Translations under genes and position numbers: made by a program
The notes under the pieces: generated by a model
Database searches by the model: none
What the model saw: only the letters and a program-made list of their open reading frames with translations
What the model was told of the DNA's origin: nothing
Shown here: positions 51,424 through 61,995 of the stretch, one piece after another
Position numbering within the stretch: the first letter of the stretch is position 1
How the letters are laid out: every line of letters begins with the position of its first letter
Source of the DNA: Lasiodiplodia sp. COLG20
Lineage: Eukaryota > Ascomycota > Dothideomycetes > Botryosphaeriales > Botryosphaeriaceae
Assembly (NCBI GenBank): GCA_009801085.1
Contig: VNWV01000012.1
Coordinates: forward strand, 372,001 to 436,000
DNA length: 64,000 nt
Reading direction: 5' to 3'

Positions 51424-53529
51424 ATGAAGCTCCGCTCAAACCGTAATACCGACCGCCAGTCGGCCAGCGTCACCGGCCTCTACGACCTGCCACCCGAGCT
51501 GCTCGATTGGGTTATCTCCTCCGTCGACCAAGTGGACCTCCTCAACCTCTCCTTGGTCTGCAAGTCCTTCAACAAGCTTGTGGCCTCGCGATTGTACTCG
51601 GAGTACATCAACACAAACTTGCAATACCGTCGCCCCATCTCCAAATTTCTTCTCAGAGTTGCTCAAGATGCCAGCCTCGCACATCACGTGCGCCGCCTTG
51701 AGCTCGGCGTCTGGAACACCAAGCTAGTCTTTCTCCACCCTGGCTTCCGCAAAGACGTTCCTCCGATGCCTGAGGACCAATTCGATGCTCTTGTTTCCGC
51801 TGCAAAGCAGACCGGTCTCGTCCAGGAAGATCAAGACTGTCTAAACCTCAGGCCCATCAGGAAAAACAACGACCTCTGGTGTGAATATGGTTCAACATAT
51901 GACTCTGACGGCTATACCTCCGATGATCTTGACGAGTTCGACTCCGACTCCGATTCCGATGGTTCCGCCCCTTCTCCTCACCCAAAATCTCATGATGATG
52001 TTGAATTCCTGCGCTGCCTCAAGCGTGGGATCGAAGACCCTCAAGTCATCCTGCTGCTTTCCAAGCTTCCCCGCTTGCAGGAGCTGTCACTGCGCGGTCC
52101 TCACATGAGTCAGGGCTTGCCATGGGATAGACTGTGTTCGCAATCTCTCACCTCCCTCACCAAGCTCAAGTTGGCAGGCAACAGCAGTGACTCGACTTGG
52201 GACATTGCTGAAATCAACACTGTAATCCGACTACCCTCATTACGAGAGCTACATGGGTACATGGCGACAAGTGATGAATGGGACGATGTCGTCAACAAAT
52301 ACCTTCAAGTCGAGCAGAAGTCGCTTTCGCTTACCCATATCTATCTCGAACGCTGTGCACTGGGGCCAAAAACGATCAAAAATCTCATTGAAGGCTGCAA
52401 AGCCCTTGAAGCCTTCTCCTACGTTGCCGGCGGGAGATACGTTGGCTACGAGCAGTTCCGCGCCAAGGAAGCCAAAGAACACTTGCTCAAGCACAAAGCG
52501 ACCCTGAAGTACCTTGCCTTGGACCTCTCGCATTGGGACTTTCCCCGCAATTTCACGAGCTTCAAGTCTATGGCCGACTTCACCAATTTGGAGAAGATTG
52601 TCATGGACTATGGAACACTCCGCTGGAAGCCGACACACTTCTTGGCTCCTGTGACATTGATGGAGGAAGACGATGGAGAACGGGATGATGACGGCGATGT
52701 TCACGCAGCAAATACCCAGCCCCCTCTTCCCGACCTTCTTCCGGCCTCTCTCCAGGAGCTCGTCATATTTCAAGCACCCCCAGTCATCATAGAGAACCTT
52801 ATCGCATTCGAAACCTCGAGCCGAGATCAGCACCCCCACCTTAAATCCGTGCAGATCCACACGTCGAAGCGCAAAGTTGCCCAGTTCGACGACCATAAGC
52901 GCCTGCCGGACATTTTCAAAGAGAAGGGCATCGAGTACGCGGAACCGCCCATCGACATGCAATTCCCCATCCCGCAAATGCACGACTGGATTATGGACAC
53001 CAAGATCCGGCTGATGACGCGGTGGAATCCAAAAGACAAAAAGTACCAAAGCTTCGGAACGCGGCCCAGCTACCGCCGCTTTTGCGAGGAGGTCCTGCAT
53101 GAGGACCCAACTGCTAGCGGTGGCCCGCTCGACCCGGCGACCAACTTCGCTTATGGATTCGAGGACGACCTGATCAGCTATCTGGACGACCAGTTTGAGG
53201 AAGAGATGACGCCATCTGAGGCCGACTGGGAGATTCAGCGCTCCCTGGAAAATGAGCAAATAATGCTAGATGTAGTACAAGGCATCATGGGTCCGCTTGT
53301 GCCACCAGGTGTTGCGCCCAATATCAACATCAATCATCCCGATATGGGCCATGACGACGAGATCGAGTCGGAAGGCAGTTATGGAAGCTTATCCGATGAT
53401 AGCTTTGACCACGAAGATGACTTGGAGGATGAATTCGATGATGATGGGCTGGACTCGGATCTTGATTCTGAATTGAGTGGCCAAATGTACGAGCCGATGG
53501 CGTACTACGAGTGGGATTGTTTCTACTAG
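51424..53529 (+). CDS. Large F-box protein with LRR-like middle and acidic tail
   Basis: Putative SCF substrate receptor; one exon, 701 aa. The F-box is near residues 18-65: LYDLPPELLDWVISSVDQVD then LLNLSLVCKSFNKLV. A degenerate leucine-rich region follows (LSKLPRLQELSLRGPHMSQG, LTSLTKLKLAGNS, IRLPSLRELHGY). A short acidic Asp/Ser run lies near residue 170 and the end (about 645-690) is strongly acidic, with SDDSFDHEDDLEDEFDDD. Filamentous ascomycetes have many such fast-evolving F-box/LRR proteins without known substrates. The ATG at 51424 is preceded by a GCC context. Confidence 0.82.
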   Translation: MKLRSNRNTDRQSASVTGLYDLPPELLDWVISSVDQVDLLNLSLVCKSFNKLVASRLYSEYINTNLQYRRPISKFLLRVAQDASLAHHVRRLELGVWNTKLVFLHPGFRKDVPPMPEDQFDALVSAAKQTGLVQEDQDCLNLRPIRKNNDLWCEYGSTYDSDGYTSDDLDEFDSDSDSDGSAPSPHPKSHDDVEFLRCLKRGIEDPQVILLLSKLPRLQELSLRGPHMSQGLPWDRLCSQSLTSLTKLKLAGNSSDSTWDIAEINTVIRLPSLRELHGYMATSDEWDDVVNKYLQVEQKSLSLTHIYLERCALGPKTIKNLIEGCKALEAFSYVAGGRYVGYEQFRAKEAKEHLLKHKATLKYLALDLSHWDFPRNFTSFKSMADFTNLEKIVMDYGTLRWKPTHFLAPVTLMEEDDGERDDDGDVHAANTQPPLPDLLPASLQELVIFQAPPVIIENLIAFETSSRDQHPHLKSVQIHTSKRKVAQFDDHKRLPDIFKEKGIEYAEPPIDMQFPIPQMHDWIMDTKIRLMTRWNPKDKKYQSFGTRPSYRRFCEEVLHEDPTASGGPLDPATNFAYGFEDDLISYLDDQFEEEMTPSEADWEIQRSLENEQIMLDVVQGIMGPLVPPGVAPNININHPDMGHDDEIESEGSYGSLSDDSFDHEDDLEDEFDDDGLDSDLDSELSGQMYEPMAYYEWDCFY

Positions 53530-53851
53530 CGCTGGGTTCGCAGTTGTACTTCTGCTCATCGGTATTGTTTTTTCATGGAGCTTCTTATCTGCTATTACTA
53601 CGGAATGGGCTGTTTCTGACGGGAAATGGGTCTTCAAAGGGCGATACCAAAAAGTAGTCCAGTATTAGTCTTTGTTAAGCTAGTATACTTCGACACAAGA
53701 GAGCATGTCATTTCATACTAGGATCTGTCGTGAGCAATAGCATGAGTTAAGACCTTGATAATGCAGTAGAGGCTGAAATGGATTTAATGTTACAGTGTCC
53801 TTGTTCGTTTGCGCCGTTGCTGTATGCAATTGTAAAACCTCGTCCTGTCAT
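53530..53851. other. Convergent spacer F-box gene / MDM35
   Basis: About 320 bp between two 3' ends. Nothing recognisable. Confidence 0.5.
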
Positions 53852-54279
53852 TTACATTAGCGCCCTGAAGAATAGCAGGAGAAATGTATACTCACAGCCT
53901 CCTTTCATGTGCTCGGCATCGTTATCTCTGTTGGATTCCCGGGCCTCATCGAGCATTTTGTCAACGCCGCGTTCCTGGAGAGCTTTCTGCAAGACGTGAG
54001 GATGTAAAAATCAAAGACACCTGGGGATCCGTACGCTAATACATTGCTTGTATTGCTTGAAAAGAGGCTCGCACTCATCTGTAGTGGCATTGCCGCGAAG
54101 GAACTCTTGGGTGGGTCAGCGGTGGCGGGTAGATCAGGTGCAGGGGAGCTCACTTTCGCTGTACCATTTCAGGAAGCAGGTGTCATACCGCCTAATCGCG
54201 GTCAGTTTCTTACGGTCAACAGATGCGATAAAACCTACTCCTTCACTTGGTTGCATTCTGGTGCGAGTGATGCAGACAT
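53852..54279 (-). CDS. MDM35: Mdm35/TRIAP1-type twin CX9C protein
   Basis: Intermembrane-space chaperone that partners Ups1/Ups2 (PRELI) proteins in phospholipid transfer between mitochondrial membranes. Too fragmented to show as one long frame: exons 54279-54239, 54191-54154, 54105-54035 and 53986-53852. Spliced, it reads MSASLAPECNQVKERYDTC, then FLKWYSEKFLRGNATTDEC and EPLFKQYKQC, then ALQERGVDKMLDEARE and SNRDNDAEHMKGG. The two CX9C pairs and the joining FLKWYSEKFLRG are diagnostic. The C-terminal end is uncertain: reading straight on gives 15 more residues to a stop at 53852, while a GTGAGT at 53896 could start another intron. No presequence is needed because import uses Mia40. Confidence 0.9.
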
Positions 54280-54541
54280 GTTGGTGTGGCGATGGAAGAG
54301 CAGAGCTGCCGTCGTTTGCCGTCAAGCCAGGCGCGAAGGCCATCTAATCTTATCTCATCTAAGAAATCTTATCGCTATCGTTCCCCCAAGAATTCTCTCC
54401 AACAAAGATTCGCCGCGACATCAGCACCTCCGACGCGACTCGACCTGCCGCGCAACCCCTGCCTCCTCCCACCTCGGCTCTGAAATGCACCATCGGCCGA
54501 ATAGCTGAGCGTCGCAAAGAGTCAATTTAACCTTACGCGCC

Positions 54542-57136
54542 ATGGACGACTTCCAGGAATTCCAACAGACTGTCCAGAGCGCTCTCGTCCAGACCACGCG
54601 TAGCACGACCACGCTCTGCGCCGAAGACCTAGGCTTCCACCGCTCATTAGACCCCAAGCTAGGCTCCGCACTCGATCGGCAAAATGCGCGGCTTCTTTCG
54701 TTGGCGGAACGCCTTCTGGGCTCTGCGGCTGCGGGCTCGGAAGTTGTAGGTCCCAAACTCGACGACCTGGACGCTGTCGATGCCAACTGGAGGGGGGTCG
54801 TTGATGTCGTCGACAGTCTGCTCGAGCGCGCCGACACTAGCCTGGACGAGTTCACCGGAATCGTCAAGCGCCTCACCCCAAGCAAGGAGCAGGTAAGCGA
54901 TCGATTAGGCAATGCGCGCGTGTCGGAAAGCTTTCTTCTAACGCCCGCAAAATAGTCGCCGGCACCCGCGCCCAAGGCCAGAGGCGCAAATAACTTTAGA
55001 AACCAAGATCTGCCCAAGCCTCAGGCCCTTTTCGAGCACATCCCCAAGAACACCGAGACGAGCCCTTGGAAGCCTCTCATTACTTCGAAACCGCACGCTT
55101 CCGTTCCGCTCGAAAAGAGCTTCGATACGTACACCGACGAAAATGGCGTCGAACAGTGAGTTGACGAGTCACGCAAATAGAAGCTCGAGCTAATAATCAA
55201 TGCAGCTACCAGCATCCCTACCAGAAAGAGATCGAAGATTACCAGTACCCCTCCTCAGTTTACACCAAAGCCGACCCAATTCCCTACCAGCCGTTCGAGA
55301 GCACCACCGCTACATTTGTCGATACCCCGGAGGCCGTGGACGAGATGCTTGCAGAGCTCAAGAATGCCAAAGAAATCGCAATAGATTTGGAACACCATGA
55401 TACCCGCACCTACGTTGGTATAGTTTCTTTGATGCAAATCAGCACTCGGAACAAAGACTGGATAGTCGACACTTTGAAGCCTTGGCGGAGAAGGCTGCAG
55501 TGCCTCAATGAGGTTTTTGCCGATCCCAACATCGTGAAGGTCCTGCATGGAGCATACATGGATGCTATTTGGCTCCAGCGTGATCTCGGACTCTATCTCG
55601 TTGGCCTGTTTGATACCCACCACGCCGCACGGGCGCTAGGATATCCTGGAGGTAGCCTTGCTTTCCTTTTGCAGAAGTTTGTCAACTTCAACGCGCAGAA
55701 GCAATATCAGACGGCCGATTGGCGCATTCGGTAAGCTTTAATGCGCCATATATCTCAACCTTGTCACTAAGATTCGCAGGCCGCTTCCTCAGGAGCTGTT
55801 TGACTATGCCCGGTCCGATACCCATTTCCTATTGTACATATACGACAACATGCGCAACGAACTGGTTGAAAAATCGCAGTTCGATGACCCTGAACAAGAT
55901 CGCATCCTACGGGTTCTGGACAAGTCGAAGGAGACAGCGTTGCAAACTTACGAGAATCCCATTTACGATGCCAATGAGGGCAGTGGGCCCATGGGCTGGT
56001 ACAAGGCGCTTTACAGGAACCCGAACGCCTTCAACAAAGAACAGTTCTCCGTCTTCAAAGCCATCCACCAATGGCGCGACACCGTGGCGCGGCAGGAGGA
56101 TGAGAGCACGCACTACGTTATGGCCAATCACGCTCTGTTTAGTGTGGCCCGCTCCATGCCACAGGACAAGGCTGCTTTGTTCAACGTCGCGCAACCTATC
56201 TCCCCCCTCGTGCGTCTACGTGCTGATGAGCTGGTCGGTGCGATCGCACGTGCCAAGGAGGCTGGCGCGAACGGCCCGCAAATGTGGGAGGTGTTCGCGA
56301 AGGAAAAGACGACGCAGCCCACAGTGGCATCAACCACGTCCGTCGCCCTCTCCACGGCCTTTACAGAGCTTGCCACGAAGCCCGTTGTGAACGACGCGGC
56401 GCTGGTGCGCACCGACCAATCGTCGTTCTGGGGCAAGGCTTTCCCGTGCAGTCTGTGGCAGCAGCGTGGCTTTTCTACCGCTACGGAAAGCATACGCCTC
56501 GCTGTGCCGCTGCCCCCGCTCACGGCTGAAATCTTCGCGGATCCGGCTGATGCAGCAGCGAGCGCAGCGAAAAGGGAGGAGGAAGAGAAGCAGAACCCGG
56601 CTTCGCGCGCCGAACACGCATTCGTCAAGGCGGAGGATAGGCCGGCCAAGAAAGAGGATGATGGTGTTTTCATCATCAAGCAGCTCGGTGGCAACAGGAA
56701 ACGGAAGCTCGCGGACGTGGCGGCGGAGGAAGGTGACGGTGCTGCCGACAAGGGCAACGACGCAGCTGAAGACGATGACATGCAGATGCAGGAAGACGTC
56801 GTCGCTCTGCCGCTCGACCCGAAGGAAGAAAAGAAGGCGGCAAAGGCGGCCAAGAAGGCGGCCAAGAAGGCGAAGAAGGAACAACAACAGCAGAAGAACA
56901 ATGCGTCGTCCGCCGCGGAAGATGCGGCGGAGGAAGAAGAGGAACAGGAACAGCCGTTCGACTACGCGTCGGCGCCGTCGATATTAAACCCCCCGCCGGC
57001 GAGCAAGCAGGACAGGAAGAACAAAAAGAACAAGAAGAAGGAGTTCAATCCGTACGTGAAGGCGGCGGACGCGCCGAAGGGGTTGGGTAGGTCGCAGAAG
57101 GATAGGGCGGGGAAGTCGGCGACTTTCAAGGAATGA
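54542..57136 (+). CDS. RRP6: Nuclear exosome 3'-5' exoribonuclease Rrp6
   Basis: Nuclear exosome-associated RNase D-type exonuclease for rRNA, snoRNA and cryptic transcript processing. Exons 54542-54892, 54956-55155, 55206-55730 and 55780-57136 give 810 aa. The PMC2NT domain is at the N-terminus (FQQTVQSALVQTTRSTTTLC). The DEDDy catalytic domain shows IAIDLEHHDTRTYVGIVSLM (Asp, Glu), VLHGAYMDAIWLQRDLGLYL (third Asp) and LFDYARSDTHFLLYIYD with the Tyr and last Asp, the latter just after intron 3. The HRDC domain is FNKEQFSVFKAIHQWRDTVA to YVMANHALFSVARSMP. The C-terminal ~170 residues are Lys/Ala/Glu-rich and end in a basic tail, likely for exosome and Mtr4 contact and nuclear import. Confidence 0.96.
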
Positions 57137-58124
57137 AGTGACGGATGAGGTGCTGCCGATGCGGAAGAATTGGCGGGTCCGGATTGTAGTACCAACTTTT
57201 TGCATTTGGCGATGGCGTTTTTTTCGGGGGCTGCTGCTGTCTGGTCGGACTACTGAAAAGTGTGGTTTATGCTTGCTAGAAGAGGGCATTCCTGGCGGCA
57301 ATCTTCCGGAATACATAGTAATGGAAGCATTGCCGTCCGCCGTGGGACTGGTGTTTGATGCAAGCTATGGTGCGGCCTTTGTCTTTGCAGATTCTCTAGA
57401 AATCAGACAATGCCTTTGAGAGACAGCACGATAGGTCCCATCTGACTCTCTCAGTCAGTGAGTGATCCGACTCTATATTACCACGACGATTGCATAAACG
57501 GCGTAGGTAAGAACTGGTAGCTTCTGACAAACCAGCGGGTGTCATTCAGGCCAAGTATCACGCGGAAACAGTATCGAGGGAGGATTTCAGCTTGGAGCTG
57601 TTTGGATTCACCGCAACGAAAGACATGACTGGCTATTGCTTCATTAATAGGAGGTGAGTGAGGGAAGCGACCGGGGTACTCGGCGGAGAATTCAGAGGGT
57701 GCATGAAGTATATAAATCAAGAAGTTGACCTCTCCTTTCGCCCACAGTGGCAGAGTGGTAACTACTCCAGTTACCATCAAAAGAACATGCTAACTTCACT
57801 TGATCCTAGGTGGAAAAAAAGAAAGGTTATAAGATTGAGCATAAGTAATAAAAATCCTTGCCAGCTCCCTATGGACGGGGTCAGACTTGGGGGTTTTTGT
57901 CCTGTAGCGAGCCACACACAAGGCGAGCAAAAGCAGGTTTTTTTGCCATTTTGTTTTATTTGATCCGTGGATGGTTCGAACAGGTGAGGGTGATGGGGCG
58001 GTTGGTGGTTGGTGGTGAAGGTGAAGTACATTGCACCTGACAGTGTGCTGTCCATCTCAACCTTTCGCTCTTCACCTCATATTCTTTTGGTACACAGTCT
58101 ATCGCCTTAGACACTAGATAGTAT
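57137..58124. other. Convergent intergenic region RRP6/AKR
   Basis: About 990 bp. A TATATAAA sequence lies near 57709 on the plus strand, but no gene follows it that I can recognise. T-rich runs occur near 57940-57960. Confidence 0.45.
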
Positions 58125-59276
58125 TTACGCATGACCCAAAGGCTTAGGAGCCCTCTCATACTCAAGAGGAACAACTCTAGACAAAAGTCGGCCTAGCTGA
58201 CCGGTGACACGAGGGTCTTCGCCAATGAAGTTACTCGGAAACCCTACATCAAACGGCTGCGCGCTCTCCAGAAACGCAATTTGCTCCGACGTCAGCTTGA
58301 TGCTCAGCGCCTGGATGTTGTCCTGCAAATGCTCCACCTTCCTCCCTCCCACGATGGGAAAGACGTTCGGGGCCTTCGCCATGACATACGCCAGCGCAAC
58401 GGCCGTGACGGACGTGATGCCATGCTCAGCCGCCACCTTCGCCAGCGCCTCACTGATCCTCTCCTCCTCGGGCGTCTGCTCAGCGGTGAACATGGCCCGG
58501 ATACCCTCGCCCTTCCTCTTGCGCTCCTCGAGTGCTTCCTTCGTAATGAAGTGTCCGCCACCCAAGACGTCCCACGGCGCCAGCGCCATGCCATAGCGCC
58601 TCGCCATGGGGATGATCTCGCGCTCGAAGTCGCGACGCATGACGTTCCAGCGGCCCTGGTAGATGCTGAACGGCGTCTTGCCGTGCGCCACGGCGTAGGT
58701 ATTGGCGGCGCTGACGACCCAGGCAGGCGCGTCGGAGATGCCCAGGTACAGCACCTTGCCCTGCTGGACGAGCACGTGCAGGCCGTCGACGATCTCCTCG
58801 ACCGACGCGAACCAGTCCCACCAGTGCACGTAGAGCACGTCGATCCAGTCCGTCCGCAGGTTGCGGAGCGAGTCGCGCACGCTCATCAGCAGGCTGCGCT
58901 TGTGGTTGCCGCTGTGGTTCGCCGTGCGCCGCTTGCCGAGCTCGTGGGCTTTGTATTCGGTTGTGTATTTGGTCGCGAGGACGACGCTGTCGCGGTTGTT
59001 GCGCGCCGCCATCCACTCGCCGATCCACTGCTCGGATTGCCCGTCTTGGTAGCAGTTGGCCGTGTCGATGAAGTTGCCGCCCGCGTCGAAGTAGGCGTCG
59101 AGGAGCTGGAAGGATTGCTCCTTCGTCATGCTGCCCATGACGTCGGACCAGGCATCGCCGATCGACATGGAGCCGAGTTGGAGCGGCGAGACCCGCATGG
59201 AGCAGTTGGAGGAGAGGATCCGGTAGCGCCCCAGCTCGGTTGGAGGCTCCTCGGCGGGTTTGAAATGCTGTGACAT
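58125..59276 (-). CDS. Aldo-keto reductase (aryl-alcohol dehydrogenase / norsolorinic acid reductase-like)
   Basis: NADPH-dependent cytosolic carbonyl reductase of the AKR9-type fungal group. One exon, 383 aa. N-terminal cofactor-barrel marks are LQLGSMSIGDAW and FDAGGNFIDTANCYQDGQSE, with catalytic Asp and Tyr in DTANCY. The catalytic Lys is in VLATKYTTEYK, and the His in DWIDVLYVHWWDW. Later blocks are GKVLYLGISDAPAWVVSAAN, SIYQGRWNVMRRDFEREIIP, MALAPWDVLGGG and FPIVGGRKVEHLQDNIQAL, the last binding NADPH phosphate. Related enzymes act in aryl-alcohol metabolism and aflatoxin-type pathways, but no such pathway is nearby. A TATA box lies about 90 nt upstream. Confidence 0.93.
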   Translation of the reverse strand: MSQHFKPAEEPPTELGRYRILSSNCSMRVSPLQLGSMSIGDAWSDVMGSMTKEQSFQLLDAYFDAGGNFIDTANCYQDGQSEQWIGEWMAARNNRDSVVLATKYTTEYKAHELGKRRTANHSGNHKRSLLMSVRDSLRNLRTDWIDVLYVHWWDWFASVEEIVDGLHVLVQQGKVLYLGISDAPAWVVSAANTYAVAHGKTPFSIYQGRWNVMRRDFEREIIPMARRYGMALAPWDVLGGGHFITKEALEERKRKGEGIRAMFTAEQTPEEERISEALAKVAAEHGITSVTAVALAYVMAKAPNVFPIVGGRKVEHLQDNIQALSIKLTSEQIAFLESAQPFDVGFPSNFIGEDPRVTGQLGRLLSRVVPLEYERAPKPLGHA

Positions 59277-59364
59277 TTTGCTGGAGGGATATCAAGAAGT
59301 GATGGGTGTAGATAGAATTGGTCTCTGACTCTCTGGTATCCTTTGCCTTCAAGGTCAGGGACAT

Positions 59365-59373
59365 TTTTATATA
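59365..59373 (-). promoter_or_regulatory. Candidate TATA box of the aldo-keto reductase gene
   Basis: TATATAAAA on the minus strand, about 90 nt before the ATG at 59276, a good position for a core promoter. Confidence 0.55.
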
Positions 59374-59904
59374 CGCTGATGTCCACGAAAGGCCTTTCGG
59401 ACTTCAGAGCTTGGCCGACAGAAAAGCAGTCAACTACTTGACATGCTTAAGAGATCGCCGACACCTACAGGCAAGCCATCGTACGTTTCGGCCGAGGGAA
59501 AACTTCGGACTAACGTCTTTCTGAATGTGGAAGTGATAGGGACCTTCCATGATTGCATATCTCTTTTTCTGTCCTGTTAAACCAAATCACAAACTCCAAG
59601 GAAGTTTCTCTCAACAAATTTGGCACAGCAAATGTCAGGCAACAGGTTGATGCCTTTTCCGCTGGGCGTCGGTTGAGAAGATTCATCGGATTTGGAAAGG
59701 ATCCATGGAAGGTTCTGGCTGGTCTGTGAATGCCTACACTGTTTACTCTTCAAGCAATCCAACATGAAAGAGGGGAAATTCTGACAAAAGTAAGCCGCCA
59801 TCAACTCACAGGCCTGCATGAAGTCTGAAAGAGTAACCTCGCCAAGGACCTTTGAAAGTGCAAGCGTCAGCAAGTGATGATCATTGGAATCCTACGAAGC
59901 ATTC

Positions 59905-59937
59905 CTTCGGGGTATATCTGGTGATATACCCACGAAG
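59905..59937. repeat. Hairpin-forming inverted repeat upstream of GST
   Basis: GGGTATATC and GATATACCC around TGGT, extended outward by CTTCG and CGAAG with one unpaired A. This gives 14 paired positions per arm. Confidence 0.8.
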
Positions 59938-59970
59938 AGGTTCACAGAGTGGTTCATCATCAAAGGTGGT

Positions 59971-60006
59971 GCGGGGTAATTTGTCATATCTGATTACCTA
60001 CCCCGC
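59971..60006. repeat. Second inverted repeat upstream of GST
   Basis: GCGGGGTAAT pairs with ATTACC and CCCCGC across a 12-nt spacer, with two extra bases in the right arm. Confidence 0.65.
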
Positions 60007-60178
60007 TTGCGTCATACTTGACGGCCATCACTTCACGACTTTTGCTTATCAATCTGGTTCTAACAACCGGCTTAAGTATAAGTAGTTAAGCACTTTGAAA
60101 CCCAGATTTCAACAAGCTCACTTCCGCGATTCACTCCAGCGCTACTAAAACAAAGATTTTGCTCACGTACTTCCCACA

Positions 60179-61183
60179 ATGGCGCCACCCGACGCTGACA
60201 TCTACCCGGAGGCTACTGGCCAGGCCATCGACACCGTGAAAGGTGAGCATACTCGCAGGAACCACCACCAATATCCCACCCAACGATCCCTCGAGGTTCC
60301 AATTGCATTTTCTGTCCACATCTGACGCACTATTTTATTCCCCTCCCTCAGCCCACCAATCCCCCGCTCCGCTCAAGCTCTACGCGGGCTGGTTCTGCCC
60401 CTTCGTGCAGCGCGTCTGGATCGTGCTCGAGGAGAAGCGCATCCCGTACCAATACATCGAGGTGAACCCGTACCACAAGCCGGAATCGCTGCTCAAGCTC
60501 AACCCGCGCGGCCTGGTGCCGACGCTCGAGTACGACGGCAAGCCGCTCTACGAGTCGACCGTCGTCGTCGACTTCCTCGAAGAGGCCTACCCGGACCACG
60601 GATCGGTGCCGCTGTACCCCAAGGACCCGTACGAGAAGGCCCGCCAGCGCATCTGGATCGACTACGTGACCAGCCGCATCATCCCGGCCTACCACCGCTT
60701 CTTGCAGTTTCAGACCGAGGAGGGCGGCAGGGAGGGCTTCGAGAAGGTGAAGAGCGAGTTCTTGGGTCACTTGAGGGAGTGGATCAAGGAGGCTGATCCG
60801 GAGGGGCCGTTCTTTGCGGGGAAGGAGCCCGGGGCGATCGATTTCAGCTTCGCGCCGTGGGTGGTGAGTACTTGCTTGCTTGCGGATCCTTGCGTTGCGT
60901 CGTGGTTTTCGGGAAAGGAAACTGATCAACGGTGTCACAGATCCGGACTTGGGTCTTCGATGAGTTCAAGGGTGGGTCGGGCATCCCGAAGGAAGGGGAG
61001 AAGGGGGATGACGAGGTTTGGAAGAGGTGGCGCAAGTTTGCAGAGGCTATCGAGAACAGGAAGAGCATCAAGGAGACTACGAGCGAGCCCGAATACTACA
61101 AACCACTCTATAAGCGTTATGCGGACAATATCGCACAATCAGAGTTGGCTAAGAGTATTCGTGCTGGCCGGGGTGTGGTATGA
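60179..61183 (+). CDS. Glutathione S-transferase, omega-type
   Basis: Cytosolic thiol transferase/dehydroascorbate-reductase-like enzyme. Exons 60179-60242, 60352-60863 and 60941-61183 give 272 aa. The N-terminal thioredoxin domain reads LKLYAGWFCPFVQRVWIVLE, with the catalytic Cys in the omega-type WFCPF motif, then PYQYIEVNPYHKPESLLKLN. The glutathione-binding GLVPTLEYDGKPLYESTVV contains the cis-Pro and the ES pair. The helical domain follows with ARQRIWIDYVTSRIIPAYHR and GPFFAGKEPGAIDFSFAPWV. The end is FAEAIENRKSIKETTSEPEY and a short basic tail. Divergent from the AKR gene, with which it may share stress-linked control (inference). Confidence 0.93.
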
Positions 61184-61929
61184 GGGGTTAATTTGCAAAG
61201 GTCCAGGTTTCAGTAGAAATTCTCTACGTCTATCAAAAGGCTTGAAAACTTGGGAACGCCATATTGTATCGTGGCTTTAGTGGTCTCTCTTGGCTCTTCA
61301 AGACCTCCTTTACCTATCATCTCTATATTGCTTTGGATTTCATCCTCATGCACTTTAACACTCACATCTTTTAAAACATGCTCGCAGAGCGCCTTAATGG
61401 TCCAAGAGCGTACAGTTTTAATTAGGTAATGAAATTCTACCAGGTTTTGCCATCTTTAGAAACAGAGGAGCCTGTATATGAATGGAGCTGAAGTCTCTTA
61501 AATGTTTGGTGGGGACTGATCCTCAATAGCCGGGATCTTTGTCGACAATCGGGAAGTTTGGCCAGTTGCCATAGCATTCTCCTTTGTGGTGCCAATGAAA
61601 AAAAAAACCCAATACAAAGGTCCCGTCACACCCGAGTGCCTCTCCCTCACCGCCTCCACACCCGCACGAGTATACTTTGCAGAGATCGTTTTGCTTTGAA
61701 GATGCGCGTCGTCCTTTCTGTCTTGTACTACATCCATCTACCTCTGACAGAGTATGTCCGATTGGGTCATTGCGCAGATTGAGACCAGTCATGTTAAATT
61801 CAACCTCGAGCGACACAGACTGGATATCGGGTTCCGGCTTCCGTGTAGATGCGGTGTAAGGCTGCTTGTTAAAGTGCTCTTCAAGTACCAGGGTTTATGT
61901 GTACCAATAGTTCCTTTCCACGCTGCACT

Positions 61930-61995
61930 CTTATCGCGACAGCGTGTTGCACTGAGATGTACCTTATCACGATAGTATGTTACACTGAGATCGAC
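61930..61995. repeat. Two tandem 33-bp copies differing mainly by transitions
   Basis: Copies 61930-61962 and 61963-61995 match at 26 of 33 positions. Five differences are C-to-T or G-to-A in the second copy relative to the first, and two adjacent ones near the end are transversions. Confidence 0.75.

Larger units (their letters stand above)
59277..60178. other. Divergent regulatory region AKR/GST
   Basis: About 900 bp between two redox genes, with a TATA box for AKR at 59365-59373, a TATAAG near 60077 for GST and two strong inverted repeats at 59905-59937 and 59971-60006. No gene is recognised. Confidence 0.55.

Noticed and set aside
57720..57800. tRNA-like start (TGGCAGAGTGGTAAC)
   Set aside because: No matching acceptor stem or B box follows.
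58281..59273. 330-aa plus-strand frame
   Set aside because: Antisense to the aldo-keto reductase, with no motif of its own.
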